Shown piece by piece: positions 1-6,841 of a DNA stretch of 28,175 bases (positions are counted from its first letter, which is position 1; each line of letters opens with the position of its first letter). The DNA is from an uncultured Coprococcus sp. (GTDB lineage Bacteria; Bacillota_A; Clostridia; Lachnospirales; Lachnospiraceae), in NCBI GenBank assembly GCA_900767685.1, contig CAAGAB010000048.1, forward strand, positions 1 through 28,175, given 5' to 3'. A program made the position numbers and the translations under genes. The notes beneath the pieces are model-generated. The model saw nothing but the letters and a program-made list of their open reading frames with translations, did not search any database and was not told the origin of the DNA.

Positions 1-440
1 AGCTTAAGAACATCAAGAGTGGCGGTGTTGTAGAGAAGTCATTCCGTCCAACAGAGAAGTGTGAGAAGGCTCATATCGAGAGAAAGGATATGCAGTATCT
101 TTACAATGACGGAGATCTTTACTACTTCATGGATCCAGAGACATATGATCAGATTCCTATCAGCTCAGCTGCTATAGGTGATTCTCTGAAGTTTGTTAAG
201 GAGAACGAGCTCTGTAAGATATGTTCACACAACGGCAACGTATTCGCTGTAGAGCCACCTCTTTTTGTAGAGCTGGTTATCACAGAGTGCGAGCCTGGTG
301 TAAAGGGCGATACAGCTACAGGAGCTACAAAGCCATGTACAGTTGAGACAGGTGCTCAGGTATCAGTACCTCTCTTCGTAAACGAGGGCGACACTATCAA
401 GATCGACACACGTACAGGTGAGTACCTTTCAAGAGTATAG
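1..440 (+). CDS. efp: Elongation factor P, 5'-truncated by window edge
   Basis: EF-P binds next to the P-site tRNA and relieves ribosome stalling at polyproline stretches. The reading frame is open from base 3 and gives 145 residues before the stop, so about 40 N-terminal residues, including the tip loop that may be modified, lie outside the window. Visible family marks are [18 protein letters not shown], then [19 protein letters not shown] at the end of domain I, and the C-terminal signature [12 protein letters not shown] of the last OB domain. An ATG at base 90 is internal and is not the start. Codon use is rich in C-ending and preferred codons, like purL at the other end and unlike the spoIIIA genes, which fits high expression. 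Its position just upstream of spoIIIAA is the usual Firmicutes order. Identification is secure; only the start is missing. Confidence 0.96.
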   Translation, partial: LKNIKSGGVVEKSFRPTEKCEKAHIERKDMQYLYNDGDLYYFMDPETYDQIPISSAAIGDSLKFVKENELCKICSHNGNVFAVEPPLFVELVITECEPGVKGDTATGATKPCTVETGAQVSVPLFVNEGDTIKIDTRTGEYLSRV

Positions 441-480
441 GTTTGCATCCAGTAACAATATTATAGAACGACTATTAGAA

Positions 481-515
481 GACCAGATATGGCAATTGCT
501 GTATCTGGCCTTTTG
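481..515 (+). terminator. Probable terminator of efp
   Basis: A 7-bp perfect stem (CCAGATA/TATCTGG, extendable by one base) with a 13-base loop ends in CCTTTTGTG, 40 bases after the efp stop. The T-run is short, so it is probably a weak intrinsic terminator; a much longer palindrome at 641-686 may act as back-up. Confidence 0.5.
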
Positions 516-543
516 TGTTGACGATCATAATGCAAAGAGAAAC

Positions 544-630
544 AAGTTTCTATCTGTTGTAGTTGTGCTTTGCAAAGTTTTTATATGTCACAGTTGTGCT
601 TTGCAAGTTTCTATCTGTTGTAGTTTGTAC
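544..630. repeat. About 30-bp tandem repeat, 2.8 units
   Basis: Three successive units begin with AAGTTTCTATCTGTTGTAG (544), AAGTTTTTATATGTCACAG (575) and AAGTTTCTATCTGTTGTAG (605). The first two continue with TTGTGCTTTGCA; the third diverges after TTTGTAC. Units 1 and 3 are the most alike, suggesting higher-order duplication. There are no unique spacers, so this is not CRISPR. The array lies just upstream of palindromic element copy A, as the 64-bp arrays precede copies B and C. Confidence 0.8.
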
Positions 631-640
631 TTTTTCGGTG

Positions 641-686
641 AAAACAAGTCATTTCCGGATAAAATTATCCTGAAGTGGCTTGTTTT
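641..686. terminator. 46-nt near-perfect palindrome, likely bidirectional terminator
   Basis: The two 22-nt arms (AAAACAAGTC... and ...GGCTTGTTTT) pair with 19 Watson-Crick pairs, two G-T wobbles and one mismatch around the core GGATAAAATTATCC. Arms begin with A-runs and end with T-runs, so on either strand the hairpin is followed by U residues. It could terminate efp transcription, or be the grown-out left end of repeat element copy A. Confidence 0.6.
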
Positions 687-760
687 TGCTTGTTTAGGAT
701 AATTCTCTCTAAAATTATCCTAGAAAGACTGAAAAACGGACTTTCAGGATAATTTTATAC
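657..760. repeat. 104-bp palindrome-ended element, copy A
   Basis: Starts with GGATAAAATTATCC (657-670) and ends with GGATAATTTTATACC (from 747), which is the inverted repeat of the left end plus one inserted base. A central stem, AGGATAATT/AATTATCCT, sits at 696-721. Copies B (17910) and C (19517) have the same start-to-start distance of exactly 90 bases between the end motifs and a central hairpin at the same offset, although the filler sequence differs. In copy A the inner flanks (TGAAGTGGCTTGTTTTT and GAAAAACGGACTTTCA) also pair, so the whole unit can fold back on itself. No open reading frame. It resembles a small non-autonomous element; I do not recognise a named family. Confidence 0.65.
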
Positions 761-859
761 CTCAGCACAGGAAAAAAGTCCTTCAGGGGACAAAACGACC
801 ACCGGGACAGCAGATTGAAGTCTATCCTCAGATATTCGGTTCTAAATTCCGTGCCCCCT

Positions 860-887
860 GAATATATTGTCTATGTAGGCATATCAG
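860..887 (+). promoter_or_regulatory. Sigma-E-like promoter for the spoIIIA operon
   Basis: GAATATA at 860-866 matches six of seven bases of the known sigma-E -35 pattern (KMATATT), and CATATCAG at 880-887 partly matches the -10 pattern CATACAMT (CATA plus one more). The spacer is 13 bases, slightly short. It ends 26 bases before the spoIIIAA ATG. The operon is known to be sigma-E dependent in Bacillus; assignment here rests on motif and position only. Confidence 0.45.
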
Positions 888-913
888 TAGAATTATCAAA
901 AGAGGGATGATGT

Positions 914-1846
914 ATGTGCGGAGAAGAAATATTGCGTCTGCTGCCTATTCGCATCAGATGCATGGTGGAAAAGCTTCATCTTGATTATGGGCGATTGTGG
1001 GAGATAAGGCTCAGGGTAAACAGTCCGTTTATTCTTAGGTATGAGGACAGTGAGATATATGTTGATTCCAGAGGATTTAAGACTGATGAGGCAGAAAAAG
1101 CTTATATCGTGACAGCCAGGGATGTCACGGATACGCTGGAATGTGTGTGCAATCATTCATTGTATGCGTATGAGGATGAAATAAGGCAGGGATTCGTGAC
1201 TGTGTGTGGTGGACACAGAGTCGGTGTGGCTGGAAAGATCATACTCGATGGAAATCGTATAAAATGTATAAGACACATATCATTTTTAAACATAAGGGTT
1301 GCACATGAGATCAAAGGGTGCAGTTCCAAGGTAATGCAGTACATAGAACATGATGGAAGGATTCTGAATACGCTTATAGTGTCGGCTCCGTGTCACGGCA
1401 AGACGACTCTGCTAAGAGACATCATAAGGGTTGTGTCAAACAGAGGGACTACTGTTGGGGTAGTGGATGAGCGTTCAGAAATAGCGGCTTGTTATAAGGG
1501 CGTGCCGCAGAATGACGTGGGAATAAGGACAGATGTGCTGGACTGCTGCCCCAAGGCAGCCGGGATGATGATGCTTGTGAGGACCATGGCTCCGGAGCTT
1601 ATAGCGGTTGACGAGATAGGTGGCCCTGCCGATGTCGATGCCATATTTGGTGTTGTGAATTGTGGGTGCAGGCTTCTTGCAACGGCGCATGGATACTCAA
1701 TAGATGATGTGCGCCAGCGTGCAGGTATAAGAAAGCTGGTTGAGAATCGTGTGTTTGAGAGATACGTGGTACTTGGAGGGACAAGAGCAGGACAGGTGTC
1801 TGATATATTTGACGGACAGGGCAACAGGTTGTGCTGGTGCGAGTGA
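914..1846 (+). CDS. spoIIIAA: Stage III sporulation protein AA, secretion-type ATPase
   Basis: SpoIIIAA is a cytoplasmic ATPase of the mother cell, related to type II/IV secretion and pilus-retraction ATPases, proposed to power the SpoIIIA-SpoIIQ channel into the forespore. The 310-residue product is close to the usual length. An N-terminal domain is followed by the P-loop at about residues 157-165 (SAPCHGKTT), DERSEIAA near 190, and the Walker B-like ELIAVDEIGGPADVDAI near 230. The P-loop has Ala where most relatives have the first Gly of GxxxxGKT, while the catalytic GKTT is kept. Start: ATG at 914 after AGAGGG (901-906). First gene of the eight-gene operon. SpoIIIAB follows after 64 bases. 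Confidence 0.95.
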   Translation: MCGEEILRLLPIRIRCMVEKLHLDYGRLWEIRLRVNSPFILRYEDSEIYVDSRGFKTDEAEKAYIVTARDVTDTLECVCNHSLYAYEDEIRQGFVTVCGGHRVGVAGKIILDGNRIKCIRHISFLNIRVAHEIKGCSSKVMQYIEHDGRILNTLIVSAPCHGKTTLLRDIIRVVSNRGTTVGVVDERSEIAACYKGVPQNDVGIRTDVLDCCPKAAGMMMLVRTMAPELIAVDEIGGPADVDAIFGVVNCGCRLLATAHGYSIDDVRQRAGIRKLVENRVFERYVVLGGTRAGQVSDIFDGQGNRLCWCE

Positions 1847-1910
1847 CAACCTGGTTTATGAAATGTCTGTCATTCATTTATCATACATGAAAAGAGGCGG
1901 GATGAGGCAT

Positions 1911-2429
1911 ATGCTTAAGGCTATGGGGTGTTTTTTTATTATATATGCGTCATTTATGACAGGACATGCAGTGGGCAGCTATCACACCAGGATGGTAAAG
2001 GAGATGGAAGAACTGATTTTGTTGATGCACATAATCAGAGATCAGATCATATATGAGGGTACAGAGATTCCGGAGCTGCTGGAGACATGCGAGAAGAGAG
2101 CTTATGGGGGCGTGAAAATATGGCTTCGCCATCTGTCATGTACCATTGCCGACTGCAGAGATAAGTCATTTGCGGAAATCTGGCAGGAATCCATGGGGGT
2201 GCTGACTGACCAGACAGCTCTGCGGGAAGATACAGTGGATGAGGTGAGGAGATTTGGAACTATATTGGGGGACATGGATGTGGAAGCTCAGGTGTCAAGG
2301 ATGAATCTTATAGAGAATATTGTAGAAGACAGATATGAGAAAGAGAGAAGTAGAAATGGGGGGATAAGAAGGCTGTCCGGTTCTCTCGGATTACTGGGGG
2401 GATTATTTATTGTTATAATGCTATTTTGA
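1911..2429 (+). CDS. spoIIIAB: Stage III sporulation protein AB
   Basis: SpoIIIAB is a mother-cell membrane protein of the SpoIIIA complex; its soluble domain resembles GspF-like secretion inner-membrane proteins. From ATG 1911 the product is 172 residues, matching the family length of about 171. It begins MLKAMGCFFIIYASFMTGHAVG (first membrane helix), has a helical middle with conserved-looking RDQIIYEGTEIPELLE and SFAEIW segments, and ends with a second hydrophobic helix (LSGSLGLLGGLFIVIMLF), the standard SpoIIIAB layout. ATG 1902 and 1887 are in frame; 1911 or 1902 best fit the AGAGGCGGG at 1893-1901 and family length. The open frame extends further upstream into spoIIIAA, but that part is not SpoIIIAB-like. 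Confidence 0.93.
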   Translation: MLKAMGCFFIIYASFMTGHAVGSYHTRMVKEMEELILLMHIIRDQIIYEGTEIPELLETCEKRAYGGVKIWLRHLSCTIADCRDKSFAEIWQESMGVLTDQTALREDTVDEVRRFGTILGDMDVEAQVSRMNLIENIVEDRYEKERSRNGGIRRLSGSLGLLGGLFIVIMLF

Positions 2430-2464
2430 ATTGCAGATGGCAGACGTTGTAGAGGAGAAAAACT

Positions 2465-2665
2465 ATGACAATTCAGATTCTGTTGAAAATAGGCGCAGTG
2501 GGCATCCTGGTGGCGCTTCTGAATCAGGTCCTCAAGCATTCCGGAAAAGAAGAGCATGCATATCTGCTCAATCTTGCAGGACTTATCATAGTGTTGTCAT
2601 GGATAATTCCGTATATAAGGGAATTGTTCAATGAGATAATGGAGCTGGTCAATCTTGGACAGTGA
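2465..2665 (+). CDS. spoIIIAC: Stage III sporulation protein AC
   Basis: A 66-residue, two-helix membrane protein of the mother-cell SpoIIIA channel complex. The sequence runs MTIQILLKIGAVGILVALLNQVLKHSGKEEHAYLLNLAGLIIVLSWIIPYIRELF: one membrane helix, a short polar turn with the GKEEHAY motif typical of SpoIIIAC, then a second helix. The length is that of the family. AGGAG at 2453-2457 lies seven bases before the ATG. A frame-shifted longer ORF over the same bases (from 2431) is a shadow. Followed after 23 bases by spoIIIAD. Confidence 0.95.
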   Translation: MTIQILLKIGAVGILVALLNQVLKHSGKEEHAYLLNLAGLIIVLSWIIPYIRELFNEIMELVNLGQ

Positions 2666-2688
2666 ATGTCGAGGGGTGTAATTAAAGA

Positions 2689-3078
2689 ATGAATCTGATA
2701 GCAGTGGCAATGATATCGGTGATCATAGTGCTTATGGCTATAAAGATAAAGGATATGGATGCAGGGTACGGAGTGCTTCTATCCATAGCTGGAGGTGTTA
2801 TGGTTATGTATTTTGTTATAAGCCGGTTCAGGCAGCTTGCAGACTATCTGGACAGGCTTACTTCATATGTAACCGTAAACATAACATACATTGATGTGAT
2901 TCTCAAAATGATAGGTTTGGCATATGTGTGCCAGTTCTCAAGTGATATATGCAAGGATGCCGGATATAACGCTATAGCCTCGCAGGTGGAGATGGCCGGA
3001 AAGCTGTCTTTGATATTGCTTAGTATGCCGGTGCTTATGAGTGTGATAGATCTGGTGGTGAAGATTGTTGAGGGGTAG
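2689..3078 (+). CDS. spoIIIAD: Stage III sporulation protein AD
   Basis: Multi-spanning mother-cell membrane protein of the SpoIIIA complex, 129 residues, the family's usual size. Hydrophobic segments lie at about residues 2-18, 30-45, 62-85 and 100-127. SpoIIIAD-type features include ITYIDVILKMIGLAYVCQFSSDICKDAGYNAIASQVEMAGKLSLILLSMPVL, which parallels SpoIIIAC and is the most conserved part of the family. GAGGGG at 2671-2676 is 12 bases before ATG 2689, somewhat far but the only candidate. The end overlaps the first codons assigned to spoIIIAE, so the two are probably translationally coupled. Confidence 0.94.
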   Translation: MNLIAVAMISVIIVLMAIKIKDMDAGYGVLLSIAGGVMVMYFVISRFRQLADYLDRLTSYVTVNITYIDVILKMIGLAYVCQFSSDICKDAGYNAIASQVEMAGKLSLILLSMPVLMSVIDLVVKIVEG

Positions 3079-4225
3079 ATGTGATGTCAGATGGCTGTTG
3101 ATGGGAGTTATGGTCATGGTGATCATATCGGTTACATTTTACCAGGTAAAGGCGGAAGGCAATGATGGAGATGACGAGAGTAATAGATACAGCTGGGAAC
3201 AGGATGGACAGACCTATGATATGAGTGGGCTTGACGAGATTCTGAAAGAGAAATACTCGATAAGCTTCAGTGGAATATTTAATCAGTTGAGAAATGGTGA
3301 TTGGGATGGAGTGTGTAGTTCCTTGGGGCAGGCCATTGTGGACAATCTGGTATATGAAGTCAGGACAAACAGAGTGATCCTGATTCAGATCATAGCAGTC
3401 ATTGTGCTTGGAAGTACATTTGCACAGATATCAGGGAACATAGGAGAGTATGTTAAGGAAAATGGTTTTATGATCACATATATGGTGTTAGTCTCTCTTC
3501 TGCTCGGCGATTTCGTTATTGTTCAGAATGTGGTGACGGACACAATAGGTGAAGTGACCGAATTTATGAAGGCTTTCTATCCGATGTATGTATCATCTGT
3601 TCTGTATGTGGGGGGACCGGAAAGTGCCATGTACTCACAATCCATACTCATCCTTGTTATATACATATGTCAGGCCGGGATAATCAATGTCATACTTCCC
3701 CTTATAAAATGCAGCGGTCTGGTTGCAGTTATGAACAATCTCAGCAAGGAGGATAATTTCTCAAGGCTTGCCAGTCTTATGAAAAAGATTGCAAACTGGG
3801 GCCTTGGAACAATGTTTGCAGTGGTGACCGGGATAAATGTGGTGAAAAGCATGATCGCACCATCCATTGACCGGGTGTCCAGAAATGGAATATTGCGGAC
3901 AATTGGTAAAATGTCAGGGATGTCATCGGTAAGTGCTGTGTTAAGCGTGATGATAAGCACGGGCGAGTTTATTAAAAATTGCATGGGAATGGCATGCACT
4001 ATAATTATAGTCATACTTGCGGCGATTCCAATGATCAAGATACTTGTAATAGTATTTACATTGAGGTGTATAGCAGCCGTGGTGCAGCCGGTGGGAGACC
4101 GGAGGTATGCCGATGGAGTTGCGATAATGGCATCTACAGCTGAGCTTATGTTAAAAGCATGTGGTATAAGCGTTATGATGTTTGTGATAAGCATAGCTAT
4201 CATGACTATGAATATAACAGCGTAG
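3065..4225 (+). CDS. spoIIIAE: Stage III sporulation protein AE
   Basis: SpoIIIAE is a large polytopic mother-cell membrane protein of the SpoIIIA channel; 386 residues here against about 400 in Bacillus. A signal-like N-terminus (hydrophobic VMVMVIISVTFYQVKAEG) is followed by an extracellular stretch with SWEQDGQTYDMSGLDEIL, then about seven hydrophobic segments with AFYPMYVSSVLYVGG in the middle and IAAVVQPVGDRRYADGVAIM near the end, all typical. The start is uncertain: the frame has TTG at 3065 and 3068, overlapping spoIIIAD and preceded by GGTGGTG, or ATG at 3101, which lacks a ribosome binding site. I give 3065; residues before 3101 could be untranslated. Confidence 0.93.
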   Translation: MLRGRCDVRWLLMGVMVMVIISVTFYQVKAEGNDGDDESNRYSWEQDGQTYDMSGLDEILKEKYSISFSGIFNQLRNGDWDGVCSSLGQAIVDNLVYEVRTNRVILIQIIAVIVLGSTFAQISGNIGEYVKENGFMITYMVLVSLLLGDFVIVQNVVTDTIGEVTEFMKAFYPMYVSSVLYVGGPESAMYSQSILILVIYICQAGIINVILPLIKCSGLVAVMNNLSKEDNFSRLASLMKKIANWGLGTMFAVVTGINVVKSMIAPSIDRVSRNGILRTIGKMSGMSSVSAVLSVMISTGEFIKNCMGMACTIIIVILAAIPMIKILVIVFTLRCIAAVVQPVGDRRYADGVAIMASTAELMLKACGISVMMFVISIAIMTMNITA

Positions 4226-4320
4226 CCAATGCATAAGTCTGTTGAATGAACAATGCGACATGCATATAACTTGTGTATATATGAAGACAAAAATGCAAAA
4301 TAGAGGGGCATAGTGCATAT

Positions 4321-4830
4321 ATGTTGAAAGAGTGGATCACCAACATAATAGTATGTAGTATATTGTTTTCTATTCTACTGTACCTTGTGCCGGATCCAAA
4401 GATGAAGAGGTATATACAGACGGCAGTTGGATTGGTCATGATGATAGTTGTTATTTCACCGGTTATAAGATGGCTGGACAGTGATGGACGCATAGAATTT
4501 AATATATATACAGAGGCAGTGCAGCAGGCCTTTGATGAGACAGACACTGGCGTATATGTGGATCTCATGGAGAATGTGGTTCAGAATTTTCTCATGGATA
4601 AATATGGGATCGGATCGGAGGTCAGGATTGTTTTGTCTTCCGACATGGAGATAGATGCGATGGATATAAGTATTCAGGAAGCTTCACAGCAGGGAGATGC
4701 TGTTGCAGATGGTTCAGATATGGGGGAGATGAAAAGCGGTGGGGCTGTAAAAGAGACTGTCAAAGAAACTGTCAAAGAAATATTGGCACAGGAGTATGGC
4801 GTGCCACCGGACAGGATTTCAGTGAAATAG
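4321..4830 (+). CDS. spoIIIAF: Stage III sporulation protein AF
   Basis: SpoIIIAF anchors in the mother-cell membrane by two N-terminal helices (about residues 8-25 and 35-52) and exposes a soluble ring-building-type domain. The N-terminus MLKEWITNIIVCSILFSILLYLVPDPKMKRYIQTAVGLVMMIVVISPVI is characteristic, including the PDPKMKRYI turn. The product (169 residues) is shorter than the Bacillus one (about 206). Near the end VKETVKETVKEILAQEYG contains a 12-bp in-frame duplication; the terminal YGVPPDRISVK matches the family's final strand. GAGGGG at 4303-4308 is 12 bases before the ATG. A 95-base gap separates it from spoIIIAE. Confidence 0.92.
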   Translation: MLKEWITNIIVCSILFSILLYLVPDPKMKRYIQTAVGLVMMIVVISPVIRWLDSDGRIEFNIYTEAVQQAFDETDTGVYVDLMENVVQNFLMDKYGIGSEVRIVLSSDMEIDAMDISIQEASQQGDAVADGSDMGEMKSGGAVKETVKETVKEILAQEYGVPPDRISVK

Positions 4831-4906
4831 GAGAAGCTGAATATGTGACAGAATGATCAAAAGACAGGCAGGAGCAGATTTAAGTCAAATGTGAGAGGAA
4901 GATGAA

Positions 4907-5515
4907 ATGAATATTAAGGCGATACTAAAAAGCGGCAACAATAGGATATATAAGTTGCTGCTTATTTTGATTGCGGGAATATGTATGCTGATAATAGTAT
5001 GGCCAACCGGCAGAAATTCTGTTCAGAAGAATGAGGATAGTAACGTGGCAGATTCTTATGGGACGAACCTTGGCGGAGCATCAGGTACCCAGAGTGACGG
5101 GGACACAGCAGAGTCAGGTGGTGATGAAGCTTACATGCGGGAAACTTCAGAATATACGAAAATCCTGGAGAGCCGGCTGACCAATGTGCTTGAGAGTATG
5201 GGGGGGATTTCTGATGTCAGTGTGATGATAACCGTGAAGGACAATGGGCAGAGGATAGCTCTTAAAGATAGGAACACAAGTCAGAGTGAAGGTTCTGATT
5301 CGAGCCAAACCTCAGTCACGGAGGGGACGGTGTTGGAAAAAACAGGGGATAGCAATATCCCATATGTCACAAAGTATGTACAACCGGAGATTGAGGGGGT
5401 AGTAGTGTGCTGCAATGGGGCGGAAAATGCTGAAATTGCTTTGAAGATAACAAATGCAGTTCAGGCATTATTTGACGTTCCCACGCATAAGATTGTGATA
5501 TTAGAAGCAAATTAA
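4907..5515 (+). CDS. spoIIIAG: Stage III sporulation protein AG
   Basis: SpoIIIAG forms a large oligomeric ring in the intermembrane space between mother cell and forespore. The 202-residue product has one membrane helix at about residues 16-34 (LLLILIAGICMLIIVWPTG), a low-complexity linker rich in Ser, Gly and Asp, then the ring-building domain starting near YTKILESRLTNVLESMGGISDVSVMITV and ending KITNAVQALFDVPTHKIVILE. The long Gly/Ser/Asp/Thr insert around residues 115-135 between strands is where the Bacillus protein carries its extra beta barrel. AGAGGAAG precedes ATG 4907. SpoIIIAH begins 13 bases after the stop. Confidence 0.94.
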   Translation: MNIKAILKSGNNRIYKLLLILIAGICMLIIVWPTGRNSVQKNEDSNVADSYGTNLGGASGTQSDGDTAESGGDEAYMRETSEYTKILESRLTNVLESMGGISDVSVMITVKDNGQRIALKDRNTSQSEGSDSSQTSVTEGTVLEKTGDSNIPYVTKYVQPEIEGVVVCCNGAENAEIALKITNAVQALFDVPTHKIVILEAN

Positions 5516-5528
5516 TGTGGAGGGCTCT

Positions 5529-6215
5529 ATGAAGAGAGTGAGTGGCAAGAACAGACTTGCGATAATTGCGCTTGCAGTTATGATCGGTGTAGCCGGTTAT
5601 ATGAGTTTTGCAGATGCAGAAAAGGACAAAGCCGCAAAGGATAAAAATAAAGATCAGGTAGAAGTTATCAGTTATGATGAGATAGCCGGCGATGAAGCAG
5701 CTGTCAGATCAGACAGTGCGGATGCGTCAGGGAGTACAGAGAAAATTGCAGAAAGCGGTGAGGTTTCCACAGCGGATGGGGAGGTTTCAGAGAATATGGA
5801 ACTCAATGGATCTGAAGATGAGATCGGTGATGCGGTACTCACCAGCGCCAGTGCGGGTGTGAGCAGCAATATGGCAGCAGTAAAGCTCACAAGAGAACAG
5901 AGCAGGTCAAAGAGCAGAGAGACTCTCATGGATATCATAGGAGATGAGGCTCTCAGTGATGAGGCGAAGAAAGAAGCTGCAGATACATATGTCAAGCTGA
6001 ATGATACTATAGAGATGGAGTCAGATATAGAGACTGTCCTGGCGGCGAAGGGATATGCGGATGTGGTAGTAACTATCGGTGAGAATACAGTGGATGTGAC
6101 TTTAGGTGTATCGGAACTTGATGAGATAGATAAGGCACAGATAGAGGACATAGTAACCCGAAAAACCGGTTATAATATCAGTGATGTAGCGATATCTGTG
6201 ATGGGAAGCAAGTAA
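5529..6215 (+). CDS. spoIIIAH: Stage III sporulation protein AH
   Basis: SpoIIIAH is the mother-cell partner that binds forespore SpoIIQ and builds the inner ring of the channel. It has one membrane helix at about residues 9-27 (LAIIALAVMIGVAGYMSFA), an acidic, Ala/Ser-rich linker to about residue 120, and a YscJ/FliF-like ring domain: REQSRSKSRETLMDIIGDEALSDEAKKEAADTYVKL, then a C-terminal strand-helix region ending TRKTGYNISDVAISVMG. ATG 5529 is chosen because GGAGGG lies at 5519-5524; an in-frame GTG at 5517 is too close to it. 228 residues, the family's usual size. No SpoIIQ gene is in the window. Confidence 0.95.
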   Translation: MKRVSGKNRLAIIALAVMIGVAGYMSFADAEKDKAAKDKNKDQVEVISYDEIAGDEAAVRSDSADASGSTEKIAESGEVSTADGEVSENMELNGSEDEIGDAVLTSASAGVSSNMAAVKLTREQSRSKSRETLMDIIGDEALSDEAKKEAADTYVKLNDTIEMESDIETVLAAKGYADVVVTIGENTVDVTLGVSELDEIDKAQIEDIVTRKTGYNISDVAISVMGSK

Positions 6216-6236
6216 ATACTGTAAAATCTCATATAC

Positions 6237-6265
6237 TTGCAAAATAGCTGTTGGGATATTATAAT
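6237..6265 (+). promoter_or_regulatory. Sigma-A promoter of the Asp23/nusB operon
   Basis: TTGCAA at 6237-6242 and TATAAT at 6260-6265 are separated by exactly 17 bases. This separates the constitutive block from the sporulation operon that ends at 6215. Predicted start is near 6272, leaving a leader of about 74 bases. Confidence 0.75.
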
Positions 6266-6286
6266 ATATGCTATATATGGCTGAAA

Positions 6287-6331
6287 GTCTGCCCTTCGTG
6301 GAAAGAAGGGCAGACCGGACAGATAATCCGG
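6287..6331 (+). promoter_or_regulatory. Two-hairpin leader in front of the Asp23-family gene
   Basis: A perfect 11-bp stem (GTCTGCCCTTC 6287-6297, GAAGGGCAGAC 6305-6315, 7-base loop) is followed by CCGGA (6315-6319)/TCCGG (6327-6331), which ends against the GGAGG ribosome binding site at 6331-6335. There is no T-run, so a simple terminator is unlikely. The position suggests control of translation or RNA stability. Confidence 0.6.
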
Positions 6332-6345
6332 GAGGTATGAAGAGA

Positions 6346-6840
6346 ATGAGTGATACAGTACAGAACGGCGTAACAGCGGATGATAAAAAGAATGATAAAA
6401 AAAATGATAAAATGAACGATGCAGTTAAAGCCGCAATGAATGAAGGCGTTGTTCAGAACGATAATGTTCAGGACGGTTCATACAATATCGAGGAGAATAA
6501 TTCTCTTGGAAAAGTACAGATAGCAGACGATGTTGTGGCTATCATTGCAGGGCTTGCGGCAGGAGAGGTTGAAGGCGTGTACAGACTCCCTGGAAGTATC
6601 TCAGATGAATTTGTCTCAAAGCTTGGAAGAAAAAATCCGGCAAAGGGTGTCAAGGTGGAGCTGCTTCCTGGAAAGGTTAAGGTTGAGTTGTCTATAGAGG
6701 TGCTGTATGAATACAGTATTCCATCAGTATCAGGTCAGGTTCAGGATAAAGTAAAACAGGCGATAGAGACTATGACCGGACTTTCAGTTGAGCAGGTCAA
6801 TATAAGAATCGCAGGCGTTCGTGTCGGTGACTCGAAATAA
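6346..6840 (+). CDS. Asp23/Gls24 (DUF322) family envelope-stress protein, YqhY-like
   Basis: Small cytoplasmic protein family whose members (YqhY in Bacillus) are tied to cell-envelope or fatty-acid homeostasis; molecular function is not firmly known. The domain begins near GKVQIADDVVAIIAGLAAGEVEGVYRLPG and ends VEQVNIRIAGVRV, the standard Asp23 signature. The N-terminal 45 residues are a charged tail with 12-bp in-frame repeats (KNDKKNDKMND). ATG 6346 lies ten bases after GGAGG (6331-6335); ATG 6337 is only one base from it, and the earlier frame start at 6268 falls in the promoter and hairpin. 164 residues. The location just upstream of nusB is the same as yqhY, but the accBC genes that normally precede it are absent. 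Confidence 0.9.
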   Translation: MSDTVQNGVTADDKKNDKKNDKMNDAVKAAMNEGVVQNDNVQDGSYNIEENNSLGKVQIADDVVAIIAGLAAGEVEGVYRLPGSISDEFVSKLGRKNPAKGVKVELLPGKVKVELSIEVLYEYSIPSVSGQVQDKVKQAIETMTGLSVEQVNIRIAGVRVGDSK

Positions 6841-6841
6841 A

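Larger units (their letters stand above)
441..913. other. Gene-free efp-spoIIIAA interval
   Basis: 473 bases without a supportable gene. In order it contains the probable efp terminator, the 30-bp tandem repeat, the 46-nt palindrome and element A, an enclosing inverted repeat TTCAGGGG (782-789)/CCCCTGAA (855-862) around 65 bases, and a sigma-E-like promoter. The one sense ORF here (GTG at 418) starts inside efp, has no ribosome binding site and reads through the repeats. Confidence 0.7.

Noticed and set aside
418..702. 94-codon GTG-started ORF after efp
   Set aside because: Starts inside efp, has no ribosome binding site, and its sequence is made by the 30-bp repeats and palindrome; no protein-like pattern.
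3670..4311. 213-codon antisense ORF opposite spoIIIAE
   Set aside because: Hydrophobic only because it is the complement of membrane-helix codons; no ribosome binding site or family motif.
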